Positions 15,301 to 26,507 of a stretch of DNA of 64,000 nucleotides are shown piece by piece. Source of the DNA: Wuchereria bancrofti (taxonomy: Eukaryota > Nematoda > Chromadorea > Rhabditida > Onchocercidae); contig SSBO01000001.1 in assembly GCA_005281725.1 (NCBI GenBank), forward strand, positions 976,399 through 1,040,398, written 5' to 3'. Each line of letters starts with the position of its first letter. Position 1 is the stretch's first letter. The notes beneath the pieces were generated by a model that saw only the letters and a program-made list of their open reading frames with translations, did not search any database and was not told the origin of the DNA. Position numbers and translations under genes: made by a program.

Positions 15301-18300
15301 AAAAATTCATTAATTTAAAATTAATAAATAGAGGCTAGAAAATTAGAATAACAGAAACAGTTAGTCAGATTAAATGCAACTTAATTTTATCCAATAGTTT
15401 ATAATTAAATTTAAAAAATTTAATAGATAAAAAACGAAAGTTGAACACTTATAGGCTTAAATTAAATTTCATTTGTTAGCAATGAAATGACTAATTAAAA
15501 GTTAGAAAAAAAAATTCTCAAAATTAGTTCATTTTTGAATTCTTTATCTATTTGCTCATAAATTTTATACCACTCATGTTTTTTTTTTTACAATTTTCTG
15601 TTATTTCTTGAAACTTTTTAAGTTTGCTATAGTTGCACCTAAAACGATTCAGTTCAAAAATTCAAAATGAGTTAATCATTTTAGGCGCAATTATATAATA
15701 AACCTGGTAAAAACTTACAAAATTACAATAAAGTAATCGGTGTAAAAGTGGTTTTTCATAAGTTTTGCACAAATCGACAATTTCCACAGCAGCACGCAAA
15801 GTTTTTGGTGCAATTTCAATAAATGACGAATCAATGTTTGGTGAATCATTGAAATCAGTTTGAGTGTTTGTATTCAAATTTTGAATTTTATTCCTTCCGA
15901 ACCAATAAGATCGCTGTATAACAATTAATTCGTTAAATTATTTCCATAAAATTAGGCTAACTTAATTTTTAATGCAAATATAAAATAAGTAGCAAAAAAT
16001 TGGAACATACGAGAATGTTAATTTTTGCTACTTTTGAAAAGTTTCAAGGAAAAATCTTGCCTAGTTTGTATTTTAGGATGAAGTGAAACTTTGAAAGGTA
16101 ATAATATACGCACAAATCTATTATCAGTAAATGATTAGATCTTATCAATAGGTAGGAATGATAGCTATCAAGCATTATTATAGAATGGTTAACTTTGTTT
16201 ATGATAGTTTTAAAGTAATGAGAAAGTATTCACTTGTAAGAAGAAATACGGTTTCTGTGGTACTCCATCAAAACCAGGATTCACCGCTTCAACATACCAA
16301 GTTATGATAGCAAAGATGATAGCATCAATGATAAGCATCAAAAGAAAATGGCCTAATGTTAGAGGCTCATCTGGTGTCGGATTTACAAATAACTGAGACC
16401 ATGATGCTCCGGAACCTAAATTAAAAACAAAAAATTATGAAAATTTTAAAGTGCTAAATTAATTATATTATTTCAAATTACATAATAAATTTCACATAGT
16501 ATAAAGTATCATTTGTAAATTGATACATAATTATTTTTAAATTTCTATATAATAAATTTCACATAATTTGTTAATTGATATATGTTGGTCATGAAAGAAA
16601 AAAGTTTAACTTTAACATTTAAATTAATATTTTTAAAATTTAACTTCACCATGTAAAATCTATCAGTAATATATCGTTTGTGTATCACAATTTTAAGTAA
16701 TTAACAAATGAGTAATCATTTCTTATTATTACTGTATTTGTCATTAATGATATAACGAATAATTTCATTTCGATGCAAAAGGATTATGATTTCAAATTAC
16801 ACAATTCATTATCAAAAGGAAATGAAATTTTATCAAAATTCAATGTCTGAAACAAATATAAAATAGAAAATGTTTGATTTATTATTATTATTAGTGATTA
16901 CTTTTAAAAAAAATAGCAATGAACAATTTTTCATTAATTTATGTCTGCTAGGAAAAAATTTATGATTAATTAATTTAGTAATTAATTTATTATTATTAAG
17001 AATTTAAAAAAAAAAAAGAACTAACCGAGTGTTTCATGTTGACACATAAAACCTAATGCATAAGTAAGAGCAATATCAGGATTTAATGAATTCAGTAAAC
17101 GAATAGAAGGTGAGAAAGGTGAAATTAAATCTTTAATATTGAAGAGTAAATGCCATCCATACAATACAACCCATATAAATGGTATAATTTGCATTGCAGC
17201 AGCACCTAATTATCATTAATTAATAAATAAATTGTTAAATTTTTAGAAAAAATTAAATTTAAATGTGTTATAAAAGTTTTATATTTAAAAATAAACGTGA
17301 AACTTTCAGTGGAATATTTATAAACATTTAAAAAATGACTAAGTATTAATAATATACGTATATAAGATAAAAAATGTTAAATTTGAATTTTTTTTTTTAA
17401 ATTTTATTACTTTTTGAAAAACAAAATTTTTAGTACGTTCTTTTTCAAAAGAAAAAAAAAACGGTTTACCGGATTGAAGAAAAGCTGAGGCAGCGAATGC
17501 CACGTATATCACGTTAAAAGCGTAAAGCATAAATAGGACGAATGCTATAGTAGGATCACTTTTTGGTGTAACAACGTAGTAAAGTGCGGATAAAATAATC
17601 ACATTTATTGATAATTTGATAAGATTACTTATAAAATGGGAAAGCCATAGAATCCATTGTGATAAGCCCATTACTTTCATATAAGACTATAAAATTGATA
17701 ATTTAAAGAAAAAAGAAAAAAAAACTTTTCCCTTTTTTTAAATTAACAAATATGATAATAGTTTTTATGCAGGTAAAAATCATATTTTAGCTCTTGATTA
17801 AAATATAAAAATTAATTAAATTTAATTTCGATCTAAAAATTACCTAAAAACAACTTACATTAATGAAACTTTTTAAAATTAAATTAGTTACAATGACGAA
17901 TGCATAATAGAATGTCTACTTTTGTCATTTTACATTCGTACAATTTAATTTAATTTTAAGATGTTCTTGTTTTATTTATATTTACTTTTTAATAAATTGA
18001 CAGTTTAATATTTGCAAATTTATGCTTAATTTGACAACAATAATTGCAATTATGGATGTGAAATTTTCGCTTTTTTTTGCCAATTATTAGAATTAATTTT
18101 AATTTTAATTAAAAAAAGAACCTTCATTTGAGTTTCTTTCTCATTTACAATTGTTCGTGTAATATAAACAACATTAATTAGGAAGGAAAATACGACAACA
18201 GTTGATAAGAAGTAGACGCCAAGTTCGATGATAATATTTTTATAAGATGGATAAGGAAAGCGTTGAAGCTAAAAAAAAATGAATAATTTTAGTATTTAAA

Positions 18301-21300
18301 TTAACAAACATTTAGGATAATAAAAGTTTGAATTAAATTTAAAAATTATTGCAAATCATAGTTGCAATTATTGAAACTAAATGCAAATGAAATAAATTTA
18401 AAATACTATTTGTCATTTATCATTTATCAAAAATTTGATAAATATACTCAAAAAAATGAAAAAATTTTGAAAATTTTGGGATAAAATAATTAATTTTCAT
18501 AAAAAATCTTTTCATGAATGTATAATGTAAGTTTAATAATTACAATAATTAATGATGTAATTAAAGATTTAATAAATTACCATTAAAATAGAATTATTGG
18601 TTGTATTTGATAAATATTGCTGAATGGCAACATCAATTGCTTTCTGTAATGTTAAAAAACCTTCTTGCCAATAACCTAAAACTTTTTTTTTTCAATGATT
18701 AATGATTATACTAAAATTTGTGATTGTATTATTTCTTTTTTTCTTTTTTTTTGTGAACTGTACATAATTTTTTTTAATACATATAAATAATTTTTATTAA
18801 ATTAAAAAAAAAAAGTCCAAAAAAAGTTTAATAATAATAAAAAATAAAAAAAGAAAGTTTAACGTATTTTTAGTATTACTCATATGAAAGTAATTAATTA
18901 TTATGATTTCCACCATAATTCATATTTTTCAATTATTTAATTATTTACAATAATTATTTTGCAATAATTTGCATTAATAAAAATTTAATCACCAGGATTT
19001 CCACCACTTGGATTTAATTTATGCAATGGTCCAATACGAATTGGTACAGCGAATTTAATTTCAGTATTCCATGGTAATAAAGTACTTAATAATGGCTGAT
19101 AACGACGTTTTGTATTTGATAATCGAATTGAATAACTAATTGTATCGGTTGAATTGACAGAATTAGCAAAATTTTCATCAAAAACAATACCACCTGTTGT
19201 AAATTTTATGTTTAATTTACTGATTAACTTTTAGCTAATGCAACTGATAATGTTTAGATTTTTGCTTGAAAATAATTTCAAATGAATTACTTTTAATCAG
19301 TAAAAATTAGTATAGTTTTGATCAGTAAAAATTATGATGAAGTTTTTTCTTTTTTTTTTTAATTTTAAAAATATCAACAAATTTAAAATGTGAAAATTAT
19401 GAAATGTAAACATTAGCAATTTGTTTATTTAAAGTTAAGTTGAAAAGCTATGTTAAATATTGAAAGAAATTTTTTTTTAAAAATGGGTACGGTAATTTGT
19501 AAATGGTTGAAATGATTGTACCAATGATCGGATTGTTGCATCGTAGTTCTGACAATGAACTCATAATATACTTTACCAATTCTTCCTCATTTTTTTTAGC
19601 TATAAATTTAGAAAAGAAATTCAAAAAAAAAAAAAAATTGAATTATTTATTAAATATGATTAATGTAAAAATTGTTGAAGACAAAGAGAAAGAGAAAAGA
19701 AAAAAGAAAAAAAAAAGAATAAATTGAATAAATGAAATAATACAAATTTATATTATTAATTTCAACTTTATATTTACTTCTAGAATTCAAATTTTTAATA
19801 TCAGATTTTACATATATTAATGATTTCACTAAAGGCTCATAAAATTAATCATTAAATCATTTTATTTCATCTATTTGCTCAATATCCGTCTATTAATTGG
19901 GTAAATATTGTCTAATTTTAATTAACCAATAAAAGATAATCAAAATAATTTTTCAATTTATCTCAATAAATGAAATTAATTTAACAACAAAAATTGTTTG
20001 TTTTTTTTTTGAAGTTATTTCAAAACATCCAGGAATAACACTATCTCAAATGAAATATTAGAAATGAATCTTACAGATGGAATTTCTAATTTCAAAATAT
20101 TTGTAAAAGTTACGTGTAAGTTTTGTTGTAGAAGATATTTTAATCATCATATTTGGACCAAATTTTTTCATGATATCAAGCTCTTCAAATAATATATTAT
20201 TTTCTAATTGTTCAAATACATCCGAAGTGGTATATCGTTCCTGCAGAGGAAGAATTAATTCAATTTAATAATATAACAAATTTTTTTCTTCCTTCTTTTT
20301 TAACAGAAAAAAGCCAAAACGATTTTATCACTAAATATAGCTCATCCAAAATGATTTTATCATTAAATATAGCTCATCCAAAATGATTTTATCATTAAAT
20401 ATAGCTCATCTAAAATGATTTTATCACTAAATATAGCTTATCACTAAAGATCTTATCACCAAATATAGCCATTTATAACTAATAGCAAATGGAATTTACT
20501 TAATGACTTGTTAAGCAGAAATAATTTCTCATCTAATTGAATATGATAAAAACTAAAACATTCTAACCTGAATAATTTGCATAATTTCATCAATGGCAGG
20601 ATTGGTTGGTGTGTAAACAATTTCCAAATCAATATTTGCTGTAATATTACTATCATTGGATTGTCTTGTTACATTCAAAAATATACAATCATCAATTGTT
20701 TTACCACTTATTACATATTGTGTATCAACAATGGTATCCTGAAAAATAGTAGAAATTAAAAAAAAAAAGAAAGAAATTTAATTAATTTAATTGAAACATT
20801 TCAAAAATTTCATTTAGCAAAGTGGTGAATTTTTTTTTCTCTTTTGCGCTTGTTTTTTTTTTCTTTGATATTTCTTAAATTTTATTAATTATATTAAAAA
20901 TTATAAGATATTATATTGAATATTTTAAGATAAAATTCAAATTATTGTTGTAATCAAGCTTACAACAAATATTTGTGAGAAATCTGGTGGTATAATTAAA
21001 TCAATAATTGATCCGTGAATTATCCATGGTTTATAAGTTGTCGATGGATGTGAAAGTTCATATTTATGTCGTAGCTAAAAAATATTTCATCGATCAAAAT
21101 TATCAATTATGATGACAAAATGAATGAATCATCACAGCAATGGAAATTATGCATACAATGATCTTAATTAATTGACAATTTATAAAAATAAAATTTGAAA
21201 TTGGCAAAAAATTTAAAAAATTTTCATTCACAACTTATAGATAGTTAGTTTATTCATTAGTTTTTGTTTTTCTTAAAATAAAAAATTTATGAAAAGGAAT

Positions 21301-21470
21301 AAAATTGTAAAACTAACCGCAATCATTAGGCCAAATGTAATACCAATTAGTAATAGTGGAACAATAAATTCTAATGTAGTAAATATTGGCGATCGAATTT
21401 GTTGGAGGAAATTTTTCCACATCAGTAATTTTAATTGAGATATTCGTCCATTAACTTTTTTAAACGTCAT
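362..21470 (-). CDS. ABCA-family (CED-7/ABT-like) full-length ABC transporter, 37 exons, 3' end off the window
   Basis: Probable lipid exporter or flippase of the ABCA class in the plasma or phagosome membrane. Exons (5' to 3'): 21470-21318, 21074-20964, 20738-20568, 20240-20114, 19599-19522, 19193-18993, 18675-18581, 18268-18122, 17686-17470, 17205-17026, 16415-16234, 15913-15719, 15274-15157, 14912-14758, 14257-14108, 13727-13647, 13425-13296, 13078-12907, 12500-12402, 12297-12212, 11922-11795, 11489-11326, 10914-10812, 10468-10387, 10281-10181, 9995-9822, 9545-9429, 9330-9177, 8667-8443, 7915-7731, 7094-6902, 6454-6342, 6129-5942, 1851-1722, 1211-1078, 768-666, 502-362. Phases agree throughout, giving 1761 codons. 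NBD1: Walker [10 protein letters not shown] (about 644-652), signature LSGGQ (741-745), Walker B ending LLDEP (763-767), His797. NBD2: GVNGAGKTT (1492-1500), [10 protein letters not shown] (around 1592), LLLDEP (1612-1617). TMD2 carries the ABCA-typical HWTYWL segment. The last visible exon ends TTLDQ, where ABCA proteins usually continue, so the end lies left of base 1. The first Met begins a typical LLMWKNF cytosolic N-terminus. CED-7 orthology is likely but not proven. Confidence 0.93.
1218..1430. repeat. imperfect CATTAT/CACTAT microsatellite in an ABCA intron
   Basis: Runs of ATTATC, ACTATC and related hexamers plus ATC/ATT triplets fill most of the intron between the exons at 1722 and 1211. 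The apparent plus-strand open frame across it is only low-complexity His/Tyr, so it is not a gene. Confidence 0.85.
1852..1853 (-). other. non-canonical 3' splice site (AT instead of AG) of the ABCA intron that holds PFK
   Basis: The upstream exon ends at 5942 in phase 2 (codon start AG, donor GTTAGT). Joining it to T at 1851 gives [11 protein letters not shown], the standard ABCA signature. The dinucleotide before that T, read on the minus strand, is AT within AAATTTCAT. A C at plus-strand 1852 instead of A would make it the canonical TTTCAG. No AG nearby restores both frame and signature. It could be a real non-canonical site, a base error, an allele or a damaging mutation. Confidence 0.75.
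1860..2808. other. no gene seen: 3' flank of PFK within the ABCA host intron
   Basis: About 950 bp of AT-rich sequence with A and T runs. It must hold the PFK 3' UTR and poly(A) signal; minus-strand AATAAA-like candidates occur near 2620-2630. No convincing coding segment on either strand. Confidence 0.6.
2809..5271 (-). CDS. PFK: ATP-dependent 6-phosphofructokinase, eukaryotic tandem-domain type, nested in an ABCA intron
   Basis: Phosphorylates fructose 6-phosphate to fructose 1,6-bisphosphate, the committed step of glycolysis, in the cytosol. Two exons, 5271-4564 and 4455-2809, joined in phase 0 ([11 protein letters not shown]), give 784 residues, the usual size for animal PFK. The N-terminal catalytic half shows SGGDAPGMN (53-61), GGDGSLTGA, the catalytic segment [11 protein letters not shown], and [10 protein letters not shown]. 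The C-terminal regulatory half repeats the fold with [22 protein letters not shown] and [14 protein letters not shown]. The start ATG is at 5271; a candidate splice acceptor (ATTAG, ending 5278) lies just upstream and could take a spliced leader. The gene lies entirely inside the 4.1 kb intron of the surrounding ABCA gene and on the same strand, so its promoter and poly(A) site would have to work within the host pre-mRNA. Identity is firm; animal worms often have more than one PFK, so the paralogue number is not assigned. Confidence 0.96.
8778..8920. repeat. 33-bp tandem repeat, four copies plus a partial, in an ABCA intron
   Basis: The unit begins CTAATGTGAAGGATTGATAA. Copies start at 8778, 8811, 8844 and 8877, and a truncated fifth starts at 8910. 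The copies look nearly identical, which suggests recent expansion. The minus-strand open frame across it (repeating [11 protein letters not shown]) is a by-product, because the period is a multiple of three. Confidence 0.9.
20321..20470. repeat. 32-bp tandem repeat, four copies then decay, in an ABCA intron
   Basis: The unit begins GATTTTATCATTAAATATAG. Copies start at 20321, 20353, 20385 and 20417, followed by shorter degenerate pieces to about 20470. It lies between the exons at 20240 and 20568. Confidence 0.88.
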
Positions 21471-22686
21471 TTAATTAATCCAATATTAGTTTAGTTAGCA
21501 AAATTTTACCTTTTCCTTAAAAAGAAAAAAAAAAGATGAGCAAAAATAGAATGGAAATTTTTAAATTTTCTTCTCCAAAGTTTAAAAAGTATAAAAAAAC
21601 GATCTATCATTTAAATTTCATTTTGTTCTTTCTAATCCTTTCCTTTACTTGCTTTCTTTTAAAGAAAAATTAATTTTGATTAGAAGAATTGAAAAATCAT
21701 TACTTGTTTTTTTCAAATTTAATAAAAAGTATTTAGAAATAATTGACAATAGTTTTTTTTACTGCATACAAAATTATTTAACTAAAATTAAAAAAACAAA
21801 AAAGAAAAAAACATTGCATCTCGCCGATTCGATAGAATTCAACTGTTAAACTGATAACTGTAGAAGACATTTCTGTCTAGAAAAGAAAAAAAAAGGAAAA
21901 AAAGAAAATGAAGGAAAGGAATGAAAGTAATAGATCGTTAATTTTGATTCAACAATAATAAAATGCAATGAATAATATATCACACAAAAATTTTATCAGT
22001 ATATGAAAGATTATCACTGATTAAAAAAAAATTTTTTTTTCCATTTTTTTTTTGAAAAGATTACAAAGCGAAAAGATAATTTTTTAGCTTGCATTAATGT
22101 TATCTGTAAAAATTGAATTGTACCCACCCTCCCAAAAAAAAAAAAAGGGAAAAAAACAAATTAAAAAATACTTCCTTATTATTTTTGCAATGAAAAATAA
22201 AATAATTCAATTATGAATTAAATTAATAATTGAAAAGTATTAAAAATTTTTGCAATAATTTAAACGATTGGTGCTATATGTATAATGAAATGTGCTATAA
22301 AAATAATAAGTATATAAGTGAAAAAATTCTATTAGAAATAATTTATAAAAAAAAAAAAAAGTAATTTCATTTTACGTGCTATAATTGTTCATTTTAGTAC
22401 GTAAAATGAAAAAGTAAAAAGAAAAGAAAAAATGATGTGTGAAAAGTGTGAGTATATTAAATGAGAAAAAGTAAAATTAACTCTCTCAGCAATAATAGAA
22501 TATGCAAATTTTACATAAAATAATTTCAATTTATATTGATAATTTTTGAAATTAAAAATTTACACCTGTAATTTATAAATATTCTGTCAGGTTTTTTGCA
22601 TCTTTTTCCTCATTTTTTCCCTACTTTTTTCTTTCGTTTTGTTTTTTTTTTTTTGTTTTTTTGTTTTTTTTTTGTTGTTGTGGAAA
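21471..22686. other. divergent intergenic region between the ABCA gene and a small TM-protein gene
   Basis: AT-rich, with poly-A and poly-T runs. It should contain promoters for both flanking genes. The short open frames at 21649-21849 and 22596-22824 are low-complexity K/I/F-rich and show no family features. A T-rich stretch at 22596-22680 directly precedes the next gene. Confidence 0.5.
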
Positions 22687-23538
22687 ATGTTAGATGGAAT
22701 AATTGTACGAGCTCAGATTATTGCGGTACTTGCAAATATGACATTATGTACAGTTGCAATTATAGTCATTCTTGTAACGATAAGAATAATTCGAAAAGAA
22801 GTTAGACATTTTATTAGTTTTTAATTCATTGTTTAAAATTCATCTGAAAAGATATTTGATTATCGTAAAATGATTATCGAAAAATTTCTCTAATTCAAGT
22901 ATAGATTTAATAAAATTTAATATAATTCGACATAATATGTTTTGGAGTAATAAAAACTTTCAGTTTTAATAAATTATTAAATTTAAATAACAAAAAAAAG
23001 GAAAGAAAAAGAGAGCTAATTTTGTAATTTTTGTTTTAATCAGTAAAATGTTCTAAATTATATTTTTATGATATTTTACTAAAATTAATATTTTAGGGTA
23101 TTACAGAGCTAAATAATGTAGCAAAAATTTTACCAACAGCTTTAGATAGTATTAGCTATTGTGAAATTTCCGTTCCTATTGTAGCAACAATTGCTAATTG
23201 TATGAAAATACCATTAAATGAGGTAACATTTCAAAAGCATTTGAAATAAAATGGATGAATAATTTTTGAAAAATGATAAATGTATTTATATTTGCCATCA
23301 ATCTATCTATTTAATCATTTAGTTCCTTCTTTTTTTCTTTTTGTTTGTCTTTTCTTATTTTTTTTTTTAAATTTTTTAGGTTGTAAAAGAATATGAGGAA
23401 GGTAGCATTAAACGACGATATATCGCTTTGGAGATATTTCATAGTGATTCACTTACATGGAAATTAATATGGAAATTTCCATCAAAATTTATCAATTATG
23501 GATATATCGGTGAAGAGCTTATTGTCAAAGCAAATTAA
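22687..23538 (+). CDS. small single-pass membrane protein, family not recognised
   Basis: Three exons (22687-22800, 23097-23222, 23380-23538), all phase 0 with canonical GT/AG, give 132 residues ending in TAA. The N-terminus (MLDGIIVRAQ) leads into one hydrophobic helix at about residues 11-31 followed by basic RIIRKE, so it is a signal anchor or a type II/III single-pass protein. The rest (about 95 residues) is soluble-looking, with a WKLIWKFP segment near the end and two Cys in its middle. The start is the first in-frame ATG after a long T-rich run; a candidate spliced-leader acceptor (CTGTCAG) lies near 22590. An AATAAA sits at about 23633. I recognise no domain. It could be nematode-restricted. 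The exon model is good; the function is unknown. Confidence 0.6.
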
Positions 23539-24750
23539 TTTTAATTGACAAACAAAGGAACAAATTTATTATTCACTTAGCAAAATTTATTTTAAACAGA
23601 TTATTGTTATTCTCTCAAATATTTTCTCACACAATAAAAATTGTCTAAGCTCTTTTTTTTTAATAATCAAACTTGCATAATTCAACGAAAGAAAAAAGAG
23701 AAAAAAAAATTTACGTGTAAAACGTGTGAAACTCTTCCATTTCACGTATTACTGAAAATGAGATAAGACGAAATACTATATCGTCAGAAGAGAAATAGGA
23801 AATAAGGTAGACAAAATATAGCGTTACCGTGAGAGACAACCAGACATTGTGTCATTATGACAAATATTGTTGAAGTTTCTAAAATGATACGTGGTTAGAT
23901 CATGTAGTGATGTGTTAACTAGTGATTGAGAGTGATAGCAAATAGTATAAGTTATGAGGAGATATTAGAGAGGTATGCGTTACGAAGGTATTAGAGAATG
24001 TATAGATGTGGTATAGAAATTGAGAAGATGTAAAGTATAAGCGATTGTTAATCATGGAAAAAAATGTTTGAATGTAATGAAATTTATTTTGTTGTTAATT
24101 TAGTAAATGATAAATATTTGGGTAGAGAATGGAGTAATTCTTATGACTTACATTTGGTTTTATCATATTTACTAGTAGTTTGAAATGAGAGGAGGAAAAG
24201 ATATGATAATATTATGAGTCATCGAATGTGACCTTCACATTATATTGACGATATTCTCAAATGCATGAGTGAATGTTTCAAGTTACGTATTGATTGATTT
24301 ATTATGATGTAAACTGATAATTATGCGTCATCATTATCGTCATCATCATCATCATTACTATTATTATCATTATCAATAGAGATGAACGCTATTGATTATG
24401 TTATGTTTGTAGACTAAAACTTCATACTGTATGATTATTTATTGATATTTTAAGCTGTTTATTGACATATAGTTATTGATTATTTCATTGAGAAATATTT
24501 GAAAATTTTTGTTGAAGTACTAATTTTAATCAGTTATGAAGTATGAAAAAAAGAAAAAAAGGAATGATAACTTTCAATCGTAAACTGTATAATACATATG
24601 AAAGTTAAAAGTAATGATCAACGCTAAGTATGTATGAAAACTAAGTTTAAGTTCATTACCTTGAATATAAAATGAATCTAATGATATGATATGATATGAT
24701 ATGTGATGCTAGTAAAGAATGATATGTTTATTGTATAGGTAAATGATAAG
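23539..24750. other. intergenic region with short repeats, no gene seen
   Basis: About 1.2 kb between two plus-strand genes. It holds a poly(A) signal for the upstream gene (AATAAA near 23633), an ATC/ATT triplet tract near 24330-24375, and a short GATAT tandem run at about 24680-24703. No coding segment found. The central part (23750-24300) is less AT-extreme than its surroundings but has frequent stops. Confidence 0.5.
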
Positions 24751-25704
24751 ATGAGCGCATATGGACATATAGCTGGCTTACCAATTGAATGTTTAAGTAT
24801 TGCTGTAGAACTTCATAAGGAAGAATTTGTGGATGAAAATGGACAGCAGGTCAGTTACGTAGGTTCTTACTTTCTGTAATTATAATTTGCGATGCTAATT
24901 TTGCTACCTTCAAAATTCTTGACTAATCGAGACAATTTACATAGTTTAGTTTGTCTTAATTTCTAAAAAAACTTTTTCTACAAATCAAATGAATAATTGA
25001 AATTTCTACCAGATTGCGTCAAAGATAAGCGATATTTTTGATTCCGATTTGAGCTTTAATTATGCACAATTGCGCTTTTAGGTTCTTCGTGTAGGTTTTA
25101 AAATTGGTGGCGGTATCGATCAGGATCCAAGCCGAGCACATTATCCATATCCAGATAGTGTAAGTATCTTTAGCATTTAGTTGTTATTATAGTTTAATGA
25201 ATTTTTCTTTTTTTGCATTCATTTCTCATGCAATATAAAATTGTTAATTTATTATGAAAATTGTTATTCCTTTGTAGGGAATTTATATCACGCAAATTGA
25301 GCCTGATTCACCAGCAGAACGTGCTGGACTTCGTCAACATGACAAAATACTTAGGGTAAGTACTTTTTAATAGGAAAAACTTTAAGTTATAGGCATCAAT
25401 TGAAATATTCTGTTATAATAAATTGTTCATCTTAGTTATAACAGCTTATTGCCTTTATTATTATGATTGCATATCATAATTTGAACTGTCAACAAAATCT
25501 CTTAATGTTATTTATCAAATATTATTCATCTGTAAATTGAAATGTATTCTTCACTCCTAGCTATTTCAATCTTTATGAATGTACCATATGTTTTAGGTAA
25601 ATGGTAACGATTTTACAATGGTAACTCACGAAAAGGCTGTGAGGTATATTAAGAAATATCCAGTGCTTCATATGCTTGTTGCTAGAAAAGATGTTTCTGG
25701 TTGA
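24751..25704 (+). CDS. TAX1BP3: TAX1BP3/TIP-1-like single PDZ-domain protein
   Basis: A protein that is almost only one PDZ domain; family members bind C-terminal PDZ ligands and act as competitive inhibitors of scaffolding in the cytosol. Four exons, 24751-24849, 25082-25159, 25278-25355 and 25597-25704, all phase 0, give 120 residues. Diagnostic matches to vertebrate TIP-1 are the ligand-loop region VGFKIGGGIDQDPS, GIYITQIEPDSPAERAGL, DKILRVNG and FTMVTHEKA. A strong acceptor (GTATAG at 24733-24738) lies 12 nt before the start and probably receives a spliced leader. Between it and the start is an out-of-frame ATG opening a three-codon uORF. Poly(A) signals AATAAA occur near 25893 and 25954. 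The C-terminus is shorter than in mammals. Confidence 0.92.
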
Positions 25705-26000
25705 ATTTTATAAGGAATAGAACCAGAGTAGTTTTTCTTTTTCAGTTCTTCAATTCGAATTTATGATTCCCATTAAGTCTAAAGTCTATCATGCTTCATT
25801 TTTATTTTAATCTTCCTTCAAAATTTTACTCCCTTCATCAGTTCAGAAAAAATATTTAAACAGTGACTGCTAGGATGACAGTTGGAAGGAGAAATAAAGA
25901 AATTATTCGAAAAAGAACCAGATAATGGACAAATAACCATTACTGTTCCAAAAAATAAACAGCTATGTTTACAGATTGAATTTTCTCAAAAAAATAAAAA

Positions 26001-26073
26001 ATTAAAAGTCAGCATGTGGCGTTAAAACATTCCAATTATTGGAATGTTTTAATAGCGCTGTCTGACTTTTAAT
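26001..26073. repeat. 73-bp near-perfect palindrome between convergent genes
   Basis: Two 36-nt arms (26001-26036 and 26038-26073) are separated by one base. The outer 12 bp pair perfectly, the next 9 positions are mismatched, and the inner 15 bp pair perfectly. It lies about 300 bp past the TAX1BP3-like stop and 435 bp past the rhomboid stop on the other strand. The one-base loop makes a classical pre-miRNA unlikely. It could be a cruciform-forming element, a foldback transposon remnant, or part of both 3' UTRs. Confidence 0.85.
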
Positions 26074-26507
26074 CTATGCAGAAATATTTTGCTATTCTTT
26101 ATATACTAACATTCCTTCGAAATTTCCTACTTTCATTTGTTAAAATAGAAAATAGATGAGGACAATTTGTCCCATAGAGCTATTTTTATTTGTTTAAGAA
26201 AACAAACTGTTCGTACAAACGTTTTATTTCTTTCTGATTTCCCGATTGGCTGGTCATTAGTTGATCATCATTATTTGCCAAACAAATAATACATATTTAT
26301 TTGAAGTAGATTCTTCACTGCCTATCTTTCAGTCTTCTTTTTTCACCAGTATGAAAAATACAATGTGAATAAGGTACGTTCAAAAACTTCACACAAACAT
26401 TCTACTGGTGCTGGATGATTATCAAAAATTCATTACCTACGTGCCTTTTGTATACTATAGTATCATAATGACCTTTCATTATCTTATTACCGTTATAGTT
26501 TCGTTTA

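Noticed and set aside
26001..26073. Palindrome as a microRNA precursor
   Set aside because: The two arms are separated by a single base, leaving no proper terminal loop, and a 9-nt mismatch sits mid-stem.
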